From: Malania oleifera
Lineage: Eukaryota > Streptophyta > Magnoliopsida > Santalales > Ximeniaceae
Length of the DNA stretch: 64,000 bases
Assembly (NCBI RefSeq): GCF_029873635.1
Contig: NC_080419.1
Location: 78,972,931 to 79,036,930, forward strand
Reading direction: 5' to 3'
A program made the translations under genes and the position numbers. The notes under the pieces are model-generated. The model saw only the letters and a list, made by a program, of their open reading frames with translations. It did no database searches and had not been told where the DNA came from. Positions 33,876 to 46,200 of the stretch are shown piece by piece. The number at the start of each line of letters is the position of its first letter. Position 1 is the stretch's first letter.

Positions 33876-34890
33876 TCTACTACATTTGTATAGTACAATT
33901 ATATAAAATATTAAATAATTAAAAGATTATAAGTATTATATTTAAATAATAAGTGTAATATACTATTTTTTATCGAGTAAAAATTCATAACTTCTCCGGT
34001 ATTTAATATGAAATTTCATAATTTCATAGGCTGTTTGAATTTAAAAGTATTAAATTATGTTTTATTTATTTTATGACATGTTTAGTCATTAATAATTTTA
34101 TTTTTCATATATATTTCTTTAAAATTTTAAAATTATAATGAAATTATTTTAACAGGTTGATGTAAATTGATTGACTAAAGAGATTGGACTAGTTGGACTA
34201 TTAAATTTGAGAATCCATTAACTCTTCCATTTTCTTACTTAGTTTTCAAGACATTATATTAACCAATTCCTAATTTAATTTATTAAATCAATATTATTTT
34301 AAAATATAATCTTATTAAGGATAAATTTCATTTTTTCACATCTACTTAGTGGTTGACTAACAACCAAGTAGCCGAAACTTCACTTTATCAATAAATTTAA
34401 ACCTCAAAAAGTTTTTCGATAGCTTTAAAAATTTAAGAGGGCGGAGCGTCATATTCAAAAAATTAATCTATATATGCTCCTCCTAATAACATTAATCTAA
34501 ATTATGTGAAGAAATTAGGTAATTTATTAGAGATCTATAGTATAAACTTTGAAAATTTTTACTTAATACTTTTATTTTTTCCCCTTTGTGCAAGCATATA
34601 TATATACCACTTCTACCAGAGAAAGGTTTTTGAGTCCACACTAACTCATCCATACCAATTATTAACTTTTATTTGACCAAAAAAAATAATTTTCAATTAT
34701 AACCTCTTTTGTTTATTTATTTATTTATTCTATTGAATACATTACATATTAAAATTTGGTAGCATATAACTAAGCTCAATATGTTTAATTCACTTTTTTT
34801 TATGTCAATATATTTTATACTCTTACCTGACAATTTAATATATATATATATATATATATATATTGAATAATCAGATAAAAAAAATGACAT

Positions 34891-34929
<39 letters not shown>

Positions 34930-35220
34930 CTACTACGAGATGGAACATTGCAATGTTTTGAATATGAATTGCATGATCCACCTTTCCCGAATATGGTGAT
35001 GCTCAGAACATGGGCTTATTTCTTTAGTCAACGGAATGATCCACGAGGTACATACAATTATATATGGTATTGACGCGAGTTTTTTTTTTTTTTTTTTTTT
35101 TTTGTGGTTGTGTATTGGGACATCTTTTATCAATCTTCTATATAACTTAAATGAAAAAAAAAAATTAGTATTGTTTGGTTTGTAAAATTTAAATTTTTTT
35201 TAAATAACATATTTCACATT
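33257..35220. other. AT-rich intergenic stretch
   Basis: No gene, RNA gene or recognisable element seen. Contains (TA)n at about 33848-33874 and 34839-34862, an (AAT)n run at about 34893-34928 and a poly-T run at about 35081-35103. Confidence 0.7.
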
Positions 35221-35564
35221 TAGGGGTGGCAAAACAGGTTAGCAGGCCGAATTTGGACGGATCATAAATGGGTCAGAATTAAACGAGTTTAGATTGACTC
35301 ACTTATCAATGGATGACTATTATGTAAACTCAAATTCGTCTGTTTAATAAACGGGTCACCTGTAAAATTTTTAAACATTTCATATAAAATGACATTCCTT
35401 CATTTTATTTTTAAATGGGTCATAAATGAGTCACCCAATGGGTGACCCGACCCGAACATGTCTAATCCGTTTAAAAACGGGTCAGTTTGTATTAAACCCA
35501 AACCTAGTTTAAGAGGACAGGTCACGGATCACCCGTTGGGTTTCGACCCGTTTTACCACCCCTA
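35221..35564. mobile_element. hAT-like MITE (344 bp)
   Basis: Terminal inverted repeats TAGGGGTGGCAAAACAGGT and, from the right end inward, TAGGGGTGGTAAAACGGGT (17 of 19 match). Flanks TTCACATT and TTTGCAAT match at 5 of 8 positions, compatible with a decayed 8-bp hAT target duplication. The interior has many GGGTCA/ACCCG words and no coding capacity. Confidence 0.72.
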
Positions 35565-36395
35565 TTTGCAATTTTTATTTTTCAGAATTCTATCTCATAA
35601 AAATATTTTTTGGTTCATATCATAGAATTGTCAAAAAATGCAATACTTGTTATTCCTAATACAAATCATGATTTAAAATGTTGGGGTGATTTTAGAAGAC
35701 AATTTATTTTAATGGAAAATTATTTGTTTGATCATATAATTAAAATATATAATTACATGAGTTAAAATAAATATAATAATCTTTTTTGATTTTATAAAAT
35801 TGACATCATATTTAGTATTTCTCAATTGTGATTGATTTTAATATCATACTTGTTTCTTTGAATTAATGTAGTAACAACAACTACTTTTACATCTGTATAG
35901 AGGAGTAAATATATAAACATCAATGAATAGAGATTAGAGGGATTAATGAGTTCTTTAAAATTAATTTCTTCACTCTAGTTGAGGTTTAATTCAATTCGTG
36001 GGTAATTGGTTTAGTGTAGAACTTACTAGAAACTATAAGTTGTTGGATCTCGTAGAGTGTACGCCGAGTACCAACCACAGATAAGTGGCTGCGAATTTAA
36101 TTTTAGGACAACAAATCATTGTACTTCAGCCTACAAATTTTACTATCACAATTGTAATTGAATTATTTTATAATTTATATTTTATTGATAAAAAATTATT
36201 GATAGTTCAATATAAAATAAGTTCCAACAATATTATTATCACTTTCCGACGTCAATACAAATATGAAATAGAATGTTGTTTTTGAAGAAGTTTTTAAAAC
36301 TCTTTCAAGTTCTTTCTCACTTTAAAATTTGAATTTTAAATGGTAAGATAATAAATGTTCGTTGTAGACTTTTCTCTTTAGGGTCAATAGGAAGC
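35565..36395. other. AT-rich intergenic stretch
   Basis: Nothing recognisable. A 66-codon ORF at 36085-36285 has no motif and the composition of random AT-rich DNA. Confidence 0.6.
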
Positions 36396-36525
36396 CCACA
36401 CTAATCTTGAACTATAAAATAGAAGACAATTTTCTATCATCCCATATCCTTTCTCGCCCTTCACAAGATTTGAACTCAGAATCTCTAACGTGAAAAATCT
36501 AAATTTTAACCATTAGAATGTCATC
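36396..36525 (-). mobile_element. Probable tRNA-derived SINE, minus strand
   Basis: The minus strand has an A-box-like CTAATGGTTAAAA (36516-36504) and, about 30 bases on, a B-box-like GAGTTCAAATCTTG (36477-36464), the spacing of an internal RNA polymerase III promoter. TGTGAAGGGCGAGAAAGG follows, as in plant SINE bodies. Ends and TSD are not resolved. Confidence 0.45.
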
Positions 36526-36646
36526 TATTTTTAAATTTCCACATTTTGAAAAGTTAGGAAACTGATCCCTTTCCTCTTAGAAAAAGTAGTCGTAGGGTAC
36601 AGACAGTCGATCAACCCCTTCAAGTGGTCAATTGTTAAATCTCGAG

Positions 36647-36980
36647 TGTCGCAATGTCTCGGAGAAGGGTTTAGAATGACAAGACAAGGGGTGAAAAAAA
36701 TATCGATGGTTTGATGGAATCACGACTAACTTGTTGTTTTCCTAAGTACAGTTAGTTCACCTAATTGCCCATCGTTGATTATTCTCTAGACTAATTGTGA
36801 GATTGAGGAACTAGTAGTCTCAGTTTACTTTTAGCAAAACTAAGATTGAGAGTATAGTTATGTGAAGGGAAGATATTAGCACCCCTTATACACCTGTTCT
36901 AAGAACGATACATAATTGATTATGAATTATCCATAAATTGAATTGAATGATTCTTAATTAACTCCTTAATAAGCAAATAA

Positions 36981-37041
<61 letters not shown>

Positions 37042-37933
37042 AGGTGTGATTTTGGAAAGTCTAATAAGACTTCCAAAATTAGACTTTCCAAAGGAGGAGG
37101 TTTTATTAGATAAATTTTTCTTAAAACTAATATAGGTGAGGTCTAAAACACCTCTTTACCCTTTGTTTTATCATCGTGAGAGAGAGAGAGAGAGACACAC
37201 ACACACACACACACATCAAATGAAATATATACAATTATTTAATACATGAAATAATTAAAAAAAATCATCAAACTCAAGCAAAAAAATTCTTTAAAACATC
37301 CCTAGGTTTCCAAAAATTTTCAAGAATTTTCTAGTATTTTCCTACAATTTTTTTAAATTTTCAAAGAAAATTTCTCCATTTTTAAATATTTTGGTATTTA
37401 ATTTTTTTCATTTTTTTGTATTGAGTTAAAAATGAAAAATTAATTTTAAAATTTGGAAATAAAATGGGCGATTCAAGAAGGTCTGGTTCAATTGGCCTGA
37501 ACTGGGTCAACCTGAGTTGACCAAGGTCAAGCCAGGTTGACCTAGTTCAAGGCAAAGGAGAGAATAGTTCCACATGTCAGTCATCGACAACGACACGTGG
37601 CGAAAAAAAGTTTTTTTATATTATATATTTTTTCAAATTTTTTTGAGACAAGGTAATGTTATCATGATGTCACTCACCACATGACACACGCTAATAGGTG
37701 CTTACATTCTTAACATAGATCATTGACGTGATAGCGATTTAGCCGTTTAGAAAAAACATAATCTGGATGACTAGAATTGCATCACGTCTCCCCCAAAAGG
37801 CGCAATCTTGCTTGTGTCATGTGTCACTGTCCGTACAGTGACACGTGCCCCACTAACTTTTTCTTTTGAAAAAAAATTAATATGTATTCATTTATTTATT
37901 TTTTCCTTTTCTTTTCTTCTCTTTGAACATTCT

Positions 37934-37974
<41 letters not shown>

Positions 37975-40900
37975 CTCTCTCTCCCCCCCTATCTTCCTCT
38001 TTCTCTTTTTTCTCTCTCTTCTACCTTTTCTCTCCTTTCACAATTGTCACTTTCTAGCTCTCATCTCACTCACTCTCTTACAGCTTTCTTTCTCTCTATC
38101 TTCCTCTTTCTATTTGTTTCATTCTCTTTCTTGATATCTTTCTCTTTTAATCTCTTTCTTTTAATTTTGATTTCTTTCTGAATTTTACTCACTTATTTTG
38201 TAGGTCTTAAAAGAAAGGGGAACACAAGTAGAGAGCCTTGAGATCTTTGCTTTTGGATGCAAGCTTGGATTAGTCATCCAAAAGACAAGCTCTCTTTGAT
38301 CTCTTCTCTCCTTATTTTTTCCATTTTTCTTTCATTTTCATTACATTTCCCTAAGTTATTTCGCTTATTTGTGGATTTTCTTGGTGATCTTGATTTCTTC
38401 TATAAGTTTTCTCATATCTTAAACAAGATGCTGAGCATTGGGGTTAACTTAACCTATGTCTAGATTTGATTAGGGTTTAGTTAACCTAAGGCCAAGCTTG
38501 GTCAACATAATTAGACCAGGGTTCATTGACTTAGGCCTTGGGTCACATTCAACCTGAATTTGGGCTTTGGGTGATTGGGTCTAGCTCTAGCATGTTGAAC
38601 TAAGTTAAAGGGTAAGTGGGCTTCTGGCTAGGTTGTGTTAAATTGAGTCAAGCCCTATTGGGCTTTGTGGGTTTAATTAGCTGGGCTAAGCTTAGTTTGG
38701 GGAATTGGAGCTTAGTCAATTGGGACAGGTCCAATGGAATTTAGTGAATGAGCTAGGTCAATTTAACATGGGCTCTAGATTGGGTTGACCCAATTGGGCT
38801 TTGTTTGGTCTTAGGTCTAGTTCGAGGGTCCAATGGGTTTAGGTCAATGGGTCAACAATTCCAAGTCAAAGTTAACCTGGGTCTTGGGCCTTTGGGTCAA
38901 TTGACTTGGACATGGGTCAAGTTGACCTGAGTCTTTGAGTCCAATATGAGGGTATTTGGGTTTGGATTATTGGACCCAAGTCTGGATATGAGTATTCGGG
39001 TATTCAAATTTTAAACTTTTTGATCCGGGTCAAATACTTGAATCTAGTATAAGGGATTTCTGCAAAATTTTCATTTAGAATTTCACGAATTGAATTTTGA
39101 ATTTATCTTGTAAATTATTGATTCCTTTGACGAATAATCTAATCACAAAATTGAGAATCAAACAAAAAGGGCCCCAACCTTCTATTTTTGAATCCTTCAC
39201 TTTGTAGGCTTGCTACTTTCCTTTTCTGTCTCCACCTCATATATTCCTTCTTTGCCCTCACTTCCGCAAATCAAAGCCCAGCAAGCTTCCAATATGCCAC
39301 CTTCCAACTTCTCTTCTTCAAACCTCTCAATCCCTCGATTTTTCTCTTAGTCTTAGTATCCAAATCTTTCTTGAATCTTTTTTTTTTTTCAATGTCAATT
39401 CTTTCCCCAATTTCTCTCCCATTTAACCTTCTAAAGCTCACTATTTATAGGTTCAAAAGGGAACAGTCCAATCTGATCAATCACTCAAAATTTGATTGAT
39501 CAATCAAATTAAAATCTTCTCCTATGTATACATCTAAGAACCTGAACCGTGATATATGGAATAAATAAATAAGAGAAGGGTAAAAATGGTAATTGAGCAG
39601 ACTTTGTCGACGAAGTCTCTTCAATTTTCAGTGACGAAATGCAGGTGCTCGTCGACGAGGAGAAGCTGAGGGGTTTCGGGAAATTCAGAAATCTTAGGCT
39701 CATCGATGAGGCCACCGCTTCGTCGAAGAACTCCCTTCGTTGTCTCGTTGACGAAGACGTCGCCTTGTCAACGAGGTTAGCCGAGTCAAAGGTGTTATAA
39801 ATATTCGTTAGGTTGCTTCTTAGCTACGAAATAAAAAATTTTCTCTCTCTCTCTCTCTAAGAACTCGAATTCCACTCTCTCTCTCTTTCTAGATTTCTTC
39901 GTCGTACGTTGTTGGAATCGTCGATCTGACGTTACCACGAGGATTAGGGAAGGATTCCCTTCAAGATTTGTGGAATGGATCTTCATTCCGAGCATTTTTT
40001 GGGTTTTAGCTTAAAATCGAGGTAAGGCTCGGTTTTGAATTTTGTTTCGGTAGTTATGTAGGGAATAGAATTGTGAGTATGTTCTGTATTGTGGTTTATA
40101 GGTTTTGGGAACTCGATTCGCGGTTTTGGGCCGTATAGTTCGGGTTTGGATTTTTTAGGAAAGGTAAGGGGATTCTGTTTATGTTGGTTATTTTTAAAAT
40201 CAGACTCGGTAGAACTGTAGTTCATGATCCTGTGTGTGTTTTGGCTACTCATTTGGGGGGATCTAACGGGTAAAATTATGGGTTTTCATGTTATAGTTTT
40301 GGGAAAAATGGGGCATTGGGTTGCATCTTTAGTTTTGTTGGAAAATCGTTGATATATTGTGATATATATTGTGTTATGGAGATGGTCATGCCTTGACTTG
40401 TTTTAAAATTGTATTTTGTAAATCATGATTGTTGAGATTACCAAATAAGTGTGGATTGATTTGTTATATGAACATGCATATGTTATGATTTTCTAAAATG
40501 AGATATAGGAACGGGGTTTTGAATTGTTCAAAGTTGTGAAAGAGTGTCCGACTCTATATCCGAGGGTGTGAAATATCACCTGCCATGTTTGGTAAGAGTG
40601 TCCGGCTCTATATTCGAGGGCGTAAGCCTTACCGGCTGATCACCAAAGGGTGTGGATTCACCAGTTGTTCCGGTATGATGCCATTGGAGCTTGAGGCTAA
40701 GCCATGTGCCAGGGACGCCGTGTAATGCGGGCTGGCTTCGAGCCGAAGGGTGTGACGACACCGGGTTACTTGATCATATGTGCATGTGTGATATGCACTA
40801 TACTGGAACTATTTTGTAAGAATACTGGAATTATATTGAACTGTGTATGTTTTATGTCATGTTAACACTCATATGCCACACACCGATATAACCTGGATCT

Positions 40901-41485
40901 GCCTTACTGAGAAGTGTTCCACCCCTATCGTACGTATATGTTTTTCAGGTCTTTCGAGTAATCGGAACTAGTGTTCTTGTGTTAGGAGTGTAGTGGTTGG
41001 TGTACTGCAGTTAGTGCTTGTGTAAGTGCTAGTACTTTATCGGGTTGTCATTTTGGAGTTTGGTTGGCACCCGAGTTTATGTTTTGTATTATGGAGCCTA
41101 GACTCCTTCTGTATAGACTTTGGTATGGTACAATATATGTATAGAAAGAATATTTTCTGCTACCTATTTGTCATATTTGTAATGTGTATAGGGTGTACGG
41201 AAACCCCACGGGATCAGACCCTCATTCATTATGGTGTATCATAGGTGTTTTGTATGGTACAAAGACATGTTAGGTTACTAATTCACCCCTGGGTCCCATT
41301 ACCGAGTTTGGGGCATGACAATACAGGTGCAAGCATGAAGGAGCTAGCCCACCAATTTTTAATTTTTCAAATTTTTTTGTGTAATTTATTTATTTTTATT
41401 TGAATTTTTTACAAATGAACATGAATATGAAATGATAAGAATGATTTTTGCTACATAGAGCCTCAGACAAAATGAGATGTCTACA
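36647..41485. mobile_element. Solo LTR, family F (F2), perfect TSD, split by LTR B'
   Basis: Starts TGTCGCAATGTCTCGG and ends GAGATGTCTACA; TCGAG occurs at 36642-36646 and 41486-41490. Without B' it is about 3.05 kb. It has no coding capacity. Notable contents are AGATATTAGCACCCC (36876 on), (TA)n at about 36999-37036, (GA)n/(CA)n at 37180-37215, a CT-rich tract (about 37900-38160) and a long stretch with repeated GGGTCAA/TTGACC words (38460-39000). It is the reference for the five F1 fragments at 7129-33256. Lineage is uncertain; a Tat/Ogre-type gypsy LTR is my best guess. Confidence 0.8.
39533..41320 (+). mobile_element. Solo LTR, family B (B', 1788 bp), perfect TSD
   Basis: Starts TCTAAGAACCTGAACCGTG (first bases of TGTAAGAACC altered) and ends GGGCATGACA. 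Flanked by ATACA at 39528-39532 and 41321-41325. Carries the palindrome block (39604-39780), donor-like GAGGTAAGG (GT at 40022), two GTGTCCGGCTCTATAT units (40543-40640), stem-loop motif (40902-40924) and TTTTTCAGGT (AG at 40947-40948). Confidence 0.93.
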
Positions 41486-41490
41486 TCGAG

Positions 41491-42499
41491 AGTGCTATTT
41501 TTCTGTTGCACTTTCTCTTGATTTTCTTTGGGGTTTTCAAGTATTTTGGAGTCTTTACACATGATAGAACACATTTGATTAAATTTGTTTGATTTTTATT
41601 AGAAGCTTTCATAGTTTTCTCTATAAAAAACCAACTTTTCATAAAAAACAAATGAATCCATGTGACGTTTTCATTAAAGTTTTCATATTTTTGTAAAGTT
41701 TTAAAAATACATTGGAGTCATATATCTAGTGTGTGACGTATGAATATTCTCTAACCTTTTTCAAACAAAATCAAGGTATATTTGTAGTTCTCTTTTCAAA
41801 AATCCATACTTTTTAGATAGGTTTTATGGTTTTCCTCCAAATGAAACCAAGACAATATTTTTGAAAAATTTAATGAACCACTTACAATGTGACTATTAAA
41901 TGGATTAAAAAAAAATCTCTTTTCTAAAAAAGTAATCAATAATTTTTAAGTTGAGTTTTATAATTTTCCTTCCATAAAAACAAAAATCATGAAAATTTAA
42001 GTGTTCATAAAATAGTCCCAAAATATTTTTAACTTTGAAATCAAAAATATTTTTTAGGAACTATAGATGGACTTGATTCTTTTTTCGAGGATATGTAGAT
42101 AGTGTATTTTGTAAATCCAACAAAACAAAATTTAAACCAAAAGTCTCTCCTTCTCTTCTTCATTTTATATTTATTTGCATATTTGTATATTCGTTTTGAT
42201 CAAGTTATCAGGTTCAATCCTTTGTATGAAGCCTACGAAAGCCTTTTCTAATGGCTTTAAGGGTATAAAGTTTTCTCAAGTGACTAAGTATAAAAATGAA
42301 AAATGGTAGAGGATGGTCAAAGGCCTCTATAGACAATTGATCACTTGATTTTTCAAAATAAATTTTATTTTATCATACTTTTAGAAATATTAATAAAAGA
42401 GGATGTTGAGTTATAATTTTTATTTTTTGGTTATGATTCATAATTTTTTTTTAAATTTTATTTTCATAAAATTTGAGAATCATAGCCAACAACCACTAA
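41491..42499. other. AT-rich 5' flank of the NPF gene
   Basis: No gene or clear repeat seen. The composition is low-GC with long T and A runs. Confidence 0.6.
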
Positions 42500-43019
42500 G
42501 GGGCCATTTGATGCTATTGTAAAAAAAAAAAAAAACCTACAAAAATGAAAATAAGAAGCAAAAACTAAATAAAAAATAAAAACAAAAAATTGAAAGCTAG
42601 TAACTCGTTTAGTTAGTATTTTAAAAGTTAAATAAATTAAAATTTGATTAAATAAAAGTTCATTTTTATTTTTAAATCCCTGATAGTTTCAAAATCTCCT
42701 TTACAATTCCTCAATTACACAACTTTCCCATAACCCTTACTGTCCTACACACCTTCTTACGTTTTAATTAGAAAGTATGTATACAATAAATAATTTAATT
42801 TAAAAAATAATTCTAAATATTAAAATGTTCAGGCTTGCCAAAACAACAAAAAGTATACAATTAAATTAATTTTTTTTTTCAAACAACCAAAAATTAATAA
42901 TAAAATTGGAAAATTCATAATGTGAAAATAATAAAAAAATAGAAAATGAAAAAGAGACTAAATATATCATAAACAAATGTCAGTAAACAAATAATATAGC
43001 TGAAAAGAATCAAACACGC
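42500..43019. mobile_element. Probable Tourist-like (PIF/Harbinger) MITE upstream of the NPF gene
   Basis: TAA at 42497-42499 and TAA at 43020-43022 flank termini GGGGCCATTTGATGC and, inverted, GCGTGTTTGATTC. A 3-bp TWA duplication and GG...TTTGAT termini are typical of Tourist elements. 520 bp, AT-rich, non-coding. It ends about 180 bases before the start codon, so it forms part of the proximal promoter. Confidence 0.5.
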
Positions 43020-43040
43020 TAATAATAAATAAATAATTAA

Positions 43041-43049
43041 ATATAAATT
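43041..43049 (+). promoter_or_regulatory. Candidate TATA box of the NPF gene
   Basis: ATATAAATT, about 155 bases before the start codon. A start of transcription around 43075 would give a 5' leader of about 125 bases containing the (GA)n run. Confidence 0.45.
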
Positions 43050-43157
43050 TGTCATCATTTATGTTTTGAACGCAGAGAGCCAAAGCTAAGAAGTCAATTG
43101 AAGATACCCGTTGATTTGATCGGAGCAACGTCTTCTCCACACTCCATATTCAGACAC

Positions 43158-43158
<1 letters not shown>

Positions 43159-43199
<41 letters not shown>
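43159..43199 (+). repeat. (GA)n microsatellite in the 5' leader
   Basis: About 20 GA units ending at the ATG at 43200. The sequence upstream is open in the same frame back to an ATG at 43098, so translation from there would add 34 residues including an Arg-Glu repeat. The downstream ATG is preferred because homologues begin with a short acidic head. Confidence 0.9.
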
Positions 43200-43204
<5 letters not shown>

Positions 43205-46200
43205 TGAGATAGACATTGCAGAAGAGAAGAAAGGGTTTCTCTCTAACGAAACGATCTTAACCCATAGACATGTAAACCCACAGCCAAGAAAGGGTGGTCT
43301 CAGAACCATGCCCTTCATCATAAGTACTGAACTTGCGCTCAATGCATTCAGATATTTTAATTTACTTGGAAAATTATCTTATGAATTTTGTTTTTAGTTT
43401 TTCTTTGTTGGTATTCTTTTTGGGTTTTAGTTTTTCATTTTATAATTTTTTTTGGGGTTGCAGTTAATGAATCTTTTGAGAAGGTAGCGAGCTACGGGTT
43501 GATGCCAAACATGATATTCTATTTGATGTATGACTATGGCATGAGCACTGCAAATGCCTCGATCATTCTGCTTCTCTGGTCAGCCTTGTCCAATGTTATG
43601 GCCATTTTTGGAGCTTTTCTCTCTGATTCTTATTTGGGTCGCTTCAAAGTCATCGCTCTTGGATCCTTCTCCAGCCTTCTTGTAAGTCTACTAGGGTTCT
43701 TCCCCGATCTCCCCTGAATTTTCCTGTTTTTCTTTTGTTTAGGTGGAAAAATATTTCCTGGGAAACTCTTTTCCTGCAATTTCTCTCTTTTCCTTTGTAT
43801 TCTTCCCCTACAGGAAACATCCAACTCCACACAGATAATTGTCCCCAACCGCAGACGAGGAGGCATAGTAAATTTCCCGTGAACGCGTGGGCGCGCACAT
43901 TGGGACATTTTGCTTTGTTTGTCTAGTGTGAAATATATTCTGTTTGGTGATAAAAAAAAATCACAGAAGGCCAAAAGAAGAGAGGAGAGAAAAAACTTAC
44001 TATGTGATTGCGAGCTGCTAGTATGCGATTGATACTTATGTGGATTTGGACAAAATGCAGTATCAACTTGAACTGAGTTCTATCCATGGCTGCGCTAATT
44101 TAAACTCAAAATGTTCAAAATTTATGTTTCCAAATAAACCTTAGAATAATTATAATTAAAAAATGGGTTCTTAGTATTTTTAAATTTGTTCATTGTTTGT
44201 GAGAGCTTAGGATCTGTTTGGTTGGAATGCTAGAAAGATGAACAAAGAAAGGAGAAAGTGGAAGAACGGGGAGACGGTAAAAAGGATAGACTGGGGAGAA
44301 ATATTTTTCTTCCCTTTGCTTGCTAGCTTCTGTAGGGTAAAAGGAATCAGGAGAAAGAAAATGAAAACCATATGACTTATAGTCAGATAAAAGTAATAAG
44401 ATAAAATTACACGGTTTATTCATTTCTGCATATTAATTCTCTCCTTATCTGCTCAACTGCACGGGTTGCTATTTGTTGGGCCAGGCAAAAAAATGCCACA
44501 TTGTACTTGATTTCTTCTCACTTCTCTCCTGCCAGGCATGAGCAAAATGCACTTTCTTTCCACTGCTCAGCCCACTCCCTTTTCTCTCTCTACCAAGCAC
44601 AATATAAAGCTCCATGCGTACTGAGTGTTTGACTGTGGATACTGCTATTGTAATTGATATCTACCATGTTTGACAAATTGGTGGTGGCATCTTTGAAAAT
44701 ATGACAGGACGCATTACAGTTTTGTATTTTGATTCTTGATGATTTTATAATAATTTTTGTAGCCCATCTTTTAGGGATTTTATTATCTTAATTTTTGGCG
44801 TTTTAGTGTTTTAACTAGTAGTCAAAATAGTCTTACTAGAATACTCTATAGGTTGGGAATAATTTAAACGAGTTTTTACTTTGTAGCAAGCTTTATTTGG
44901 TCTATACAAATGCATCTATGGTGTAAATTGTGAATCAAGGTAGACTATTCTTGATTCAACAAAGTTGTATTCCGGCCAGACTTATCATGATTTAAAAAAA
45001 ATTCTAGATACTCCTACAGAATTCCAAGGTTTATCTCATCCTGCTTGAATGATACCAAATCTTACACTAATGTTGTTCGTCAATACAACGAAGAATGAAA
45101 ATCATCGTTTGTGGACTTTGTGCTATGAAAAGAGTATTTTCCCCTATCTTTTACATCTGAAACATATTTATGTTTTTCAGGAAAATTTTTGCCCCAAAAA
45201 ATATGCTAGTTTGACTTCAATATCTTATGGTGCCCCCATCATTCTGTTCTGTCTCAATAGGGTATGATACTTCTCTGGTTGACAACCGTGATTCCATGGA
45301 TGAAACCTTCACCTTGTGGCCTGTTGGATAATGGTTGCAACTCTACGACGGCTGCACAACTTGCTGTTTTATTCTCTTCTTTTGGGTTAATTTCCATTGG
45401 GGCTGGATGCGTTAGACCTTGTTCTATGGCATTTGGTGCAGATCAATTGGACAATAAAGAGAAACCTGGTGGTGCAAGGGTATTGCAAAGCTACTTCCAG
45501 TGGTACTATGCTTCAATTGGGTTATCAACCATCCTTGCATTGACGGTTATTGTATACCTTCAAGAAAACGCTGGGTGGAAAGTTGGGTTTGGAGTTCCAG
45601 TAATTCTCATGGCCTCTTCTGTTCTTATGTTCTTAGTGGGTTCCTCTCTTTATGTCAAAATGGGGGCTGGTACGAGTTTCTTGACTGGATTTGCTCAAGT
45701 ATTTGCAGCAGCATTTAAAAATAGAGACCTTTGTTTTCCTACGGATGGTGACTCCAGTGAATGGTACTATCGAAGGCATGGCTCAAAATACTTCACACCA
45801 ACCAATAAATTAAGGTACTATCATCACATCATTATCATATTCTTCTTTGTTGACATTTTTTTGCATACTATAGCGCAGTAGCAGTTTTAATAACTTATTT
45901 CAAAACATTTCCATAAAATCTGATTTAAAACTATTGACTGTCTAACATGATAACTGTTTGTACCAGCTTTCTTTTTGTATTTGAACTACTCACTAGGAGC
46001 ACAGCTACCATGGTTTTCCAAAGTTATTTGAAAATTTAAATAACAAAAAACTTTTCCACCACAACAAAAGTAAGCTTGTTATTTCATTTTCCCTTAGGTC
46101 GTTTTTGGGGTATGGATTTTAGGCTTTGGATTTTGATTTGTGTGGTTTTGGACAAAATTTAATACAATTTTGTGTTGCATTCTATCCAGATCCACACAAA

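Noticed and set aside
36085..36285. 66-codon ORF in AT-rich intergenic DNA
   Set aside because: No motif, no splice context, and composition typical of random AT-rich sequence.
43630..43974. Minus-strand ORFs of 82-114 codons across NPF exon 2 and intron 2
   Set aside because: Shadows of the exon on the opposite strand. No recognisable protein.
44203..44610. Possible further MITE in NPF intron 2 (GGATCTGTTTGGTTGG ... CTACCAAGCAC)
   Set aside because: The termini resemble each other only loosely and no matching target duplication was found.
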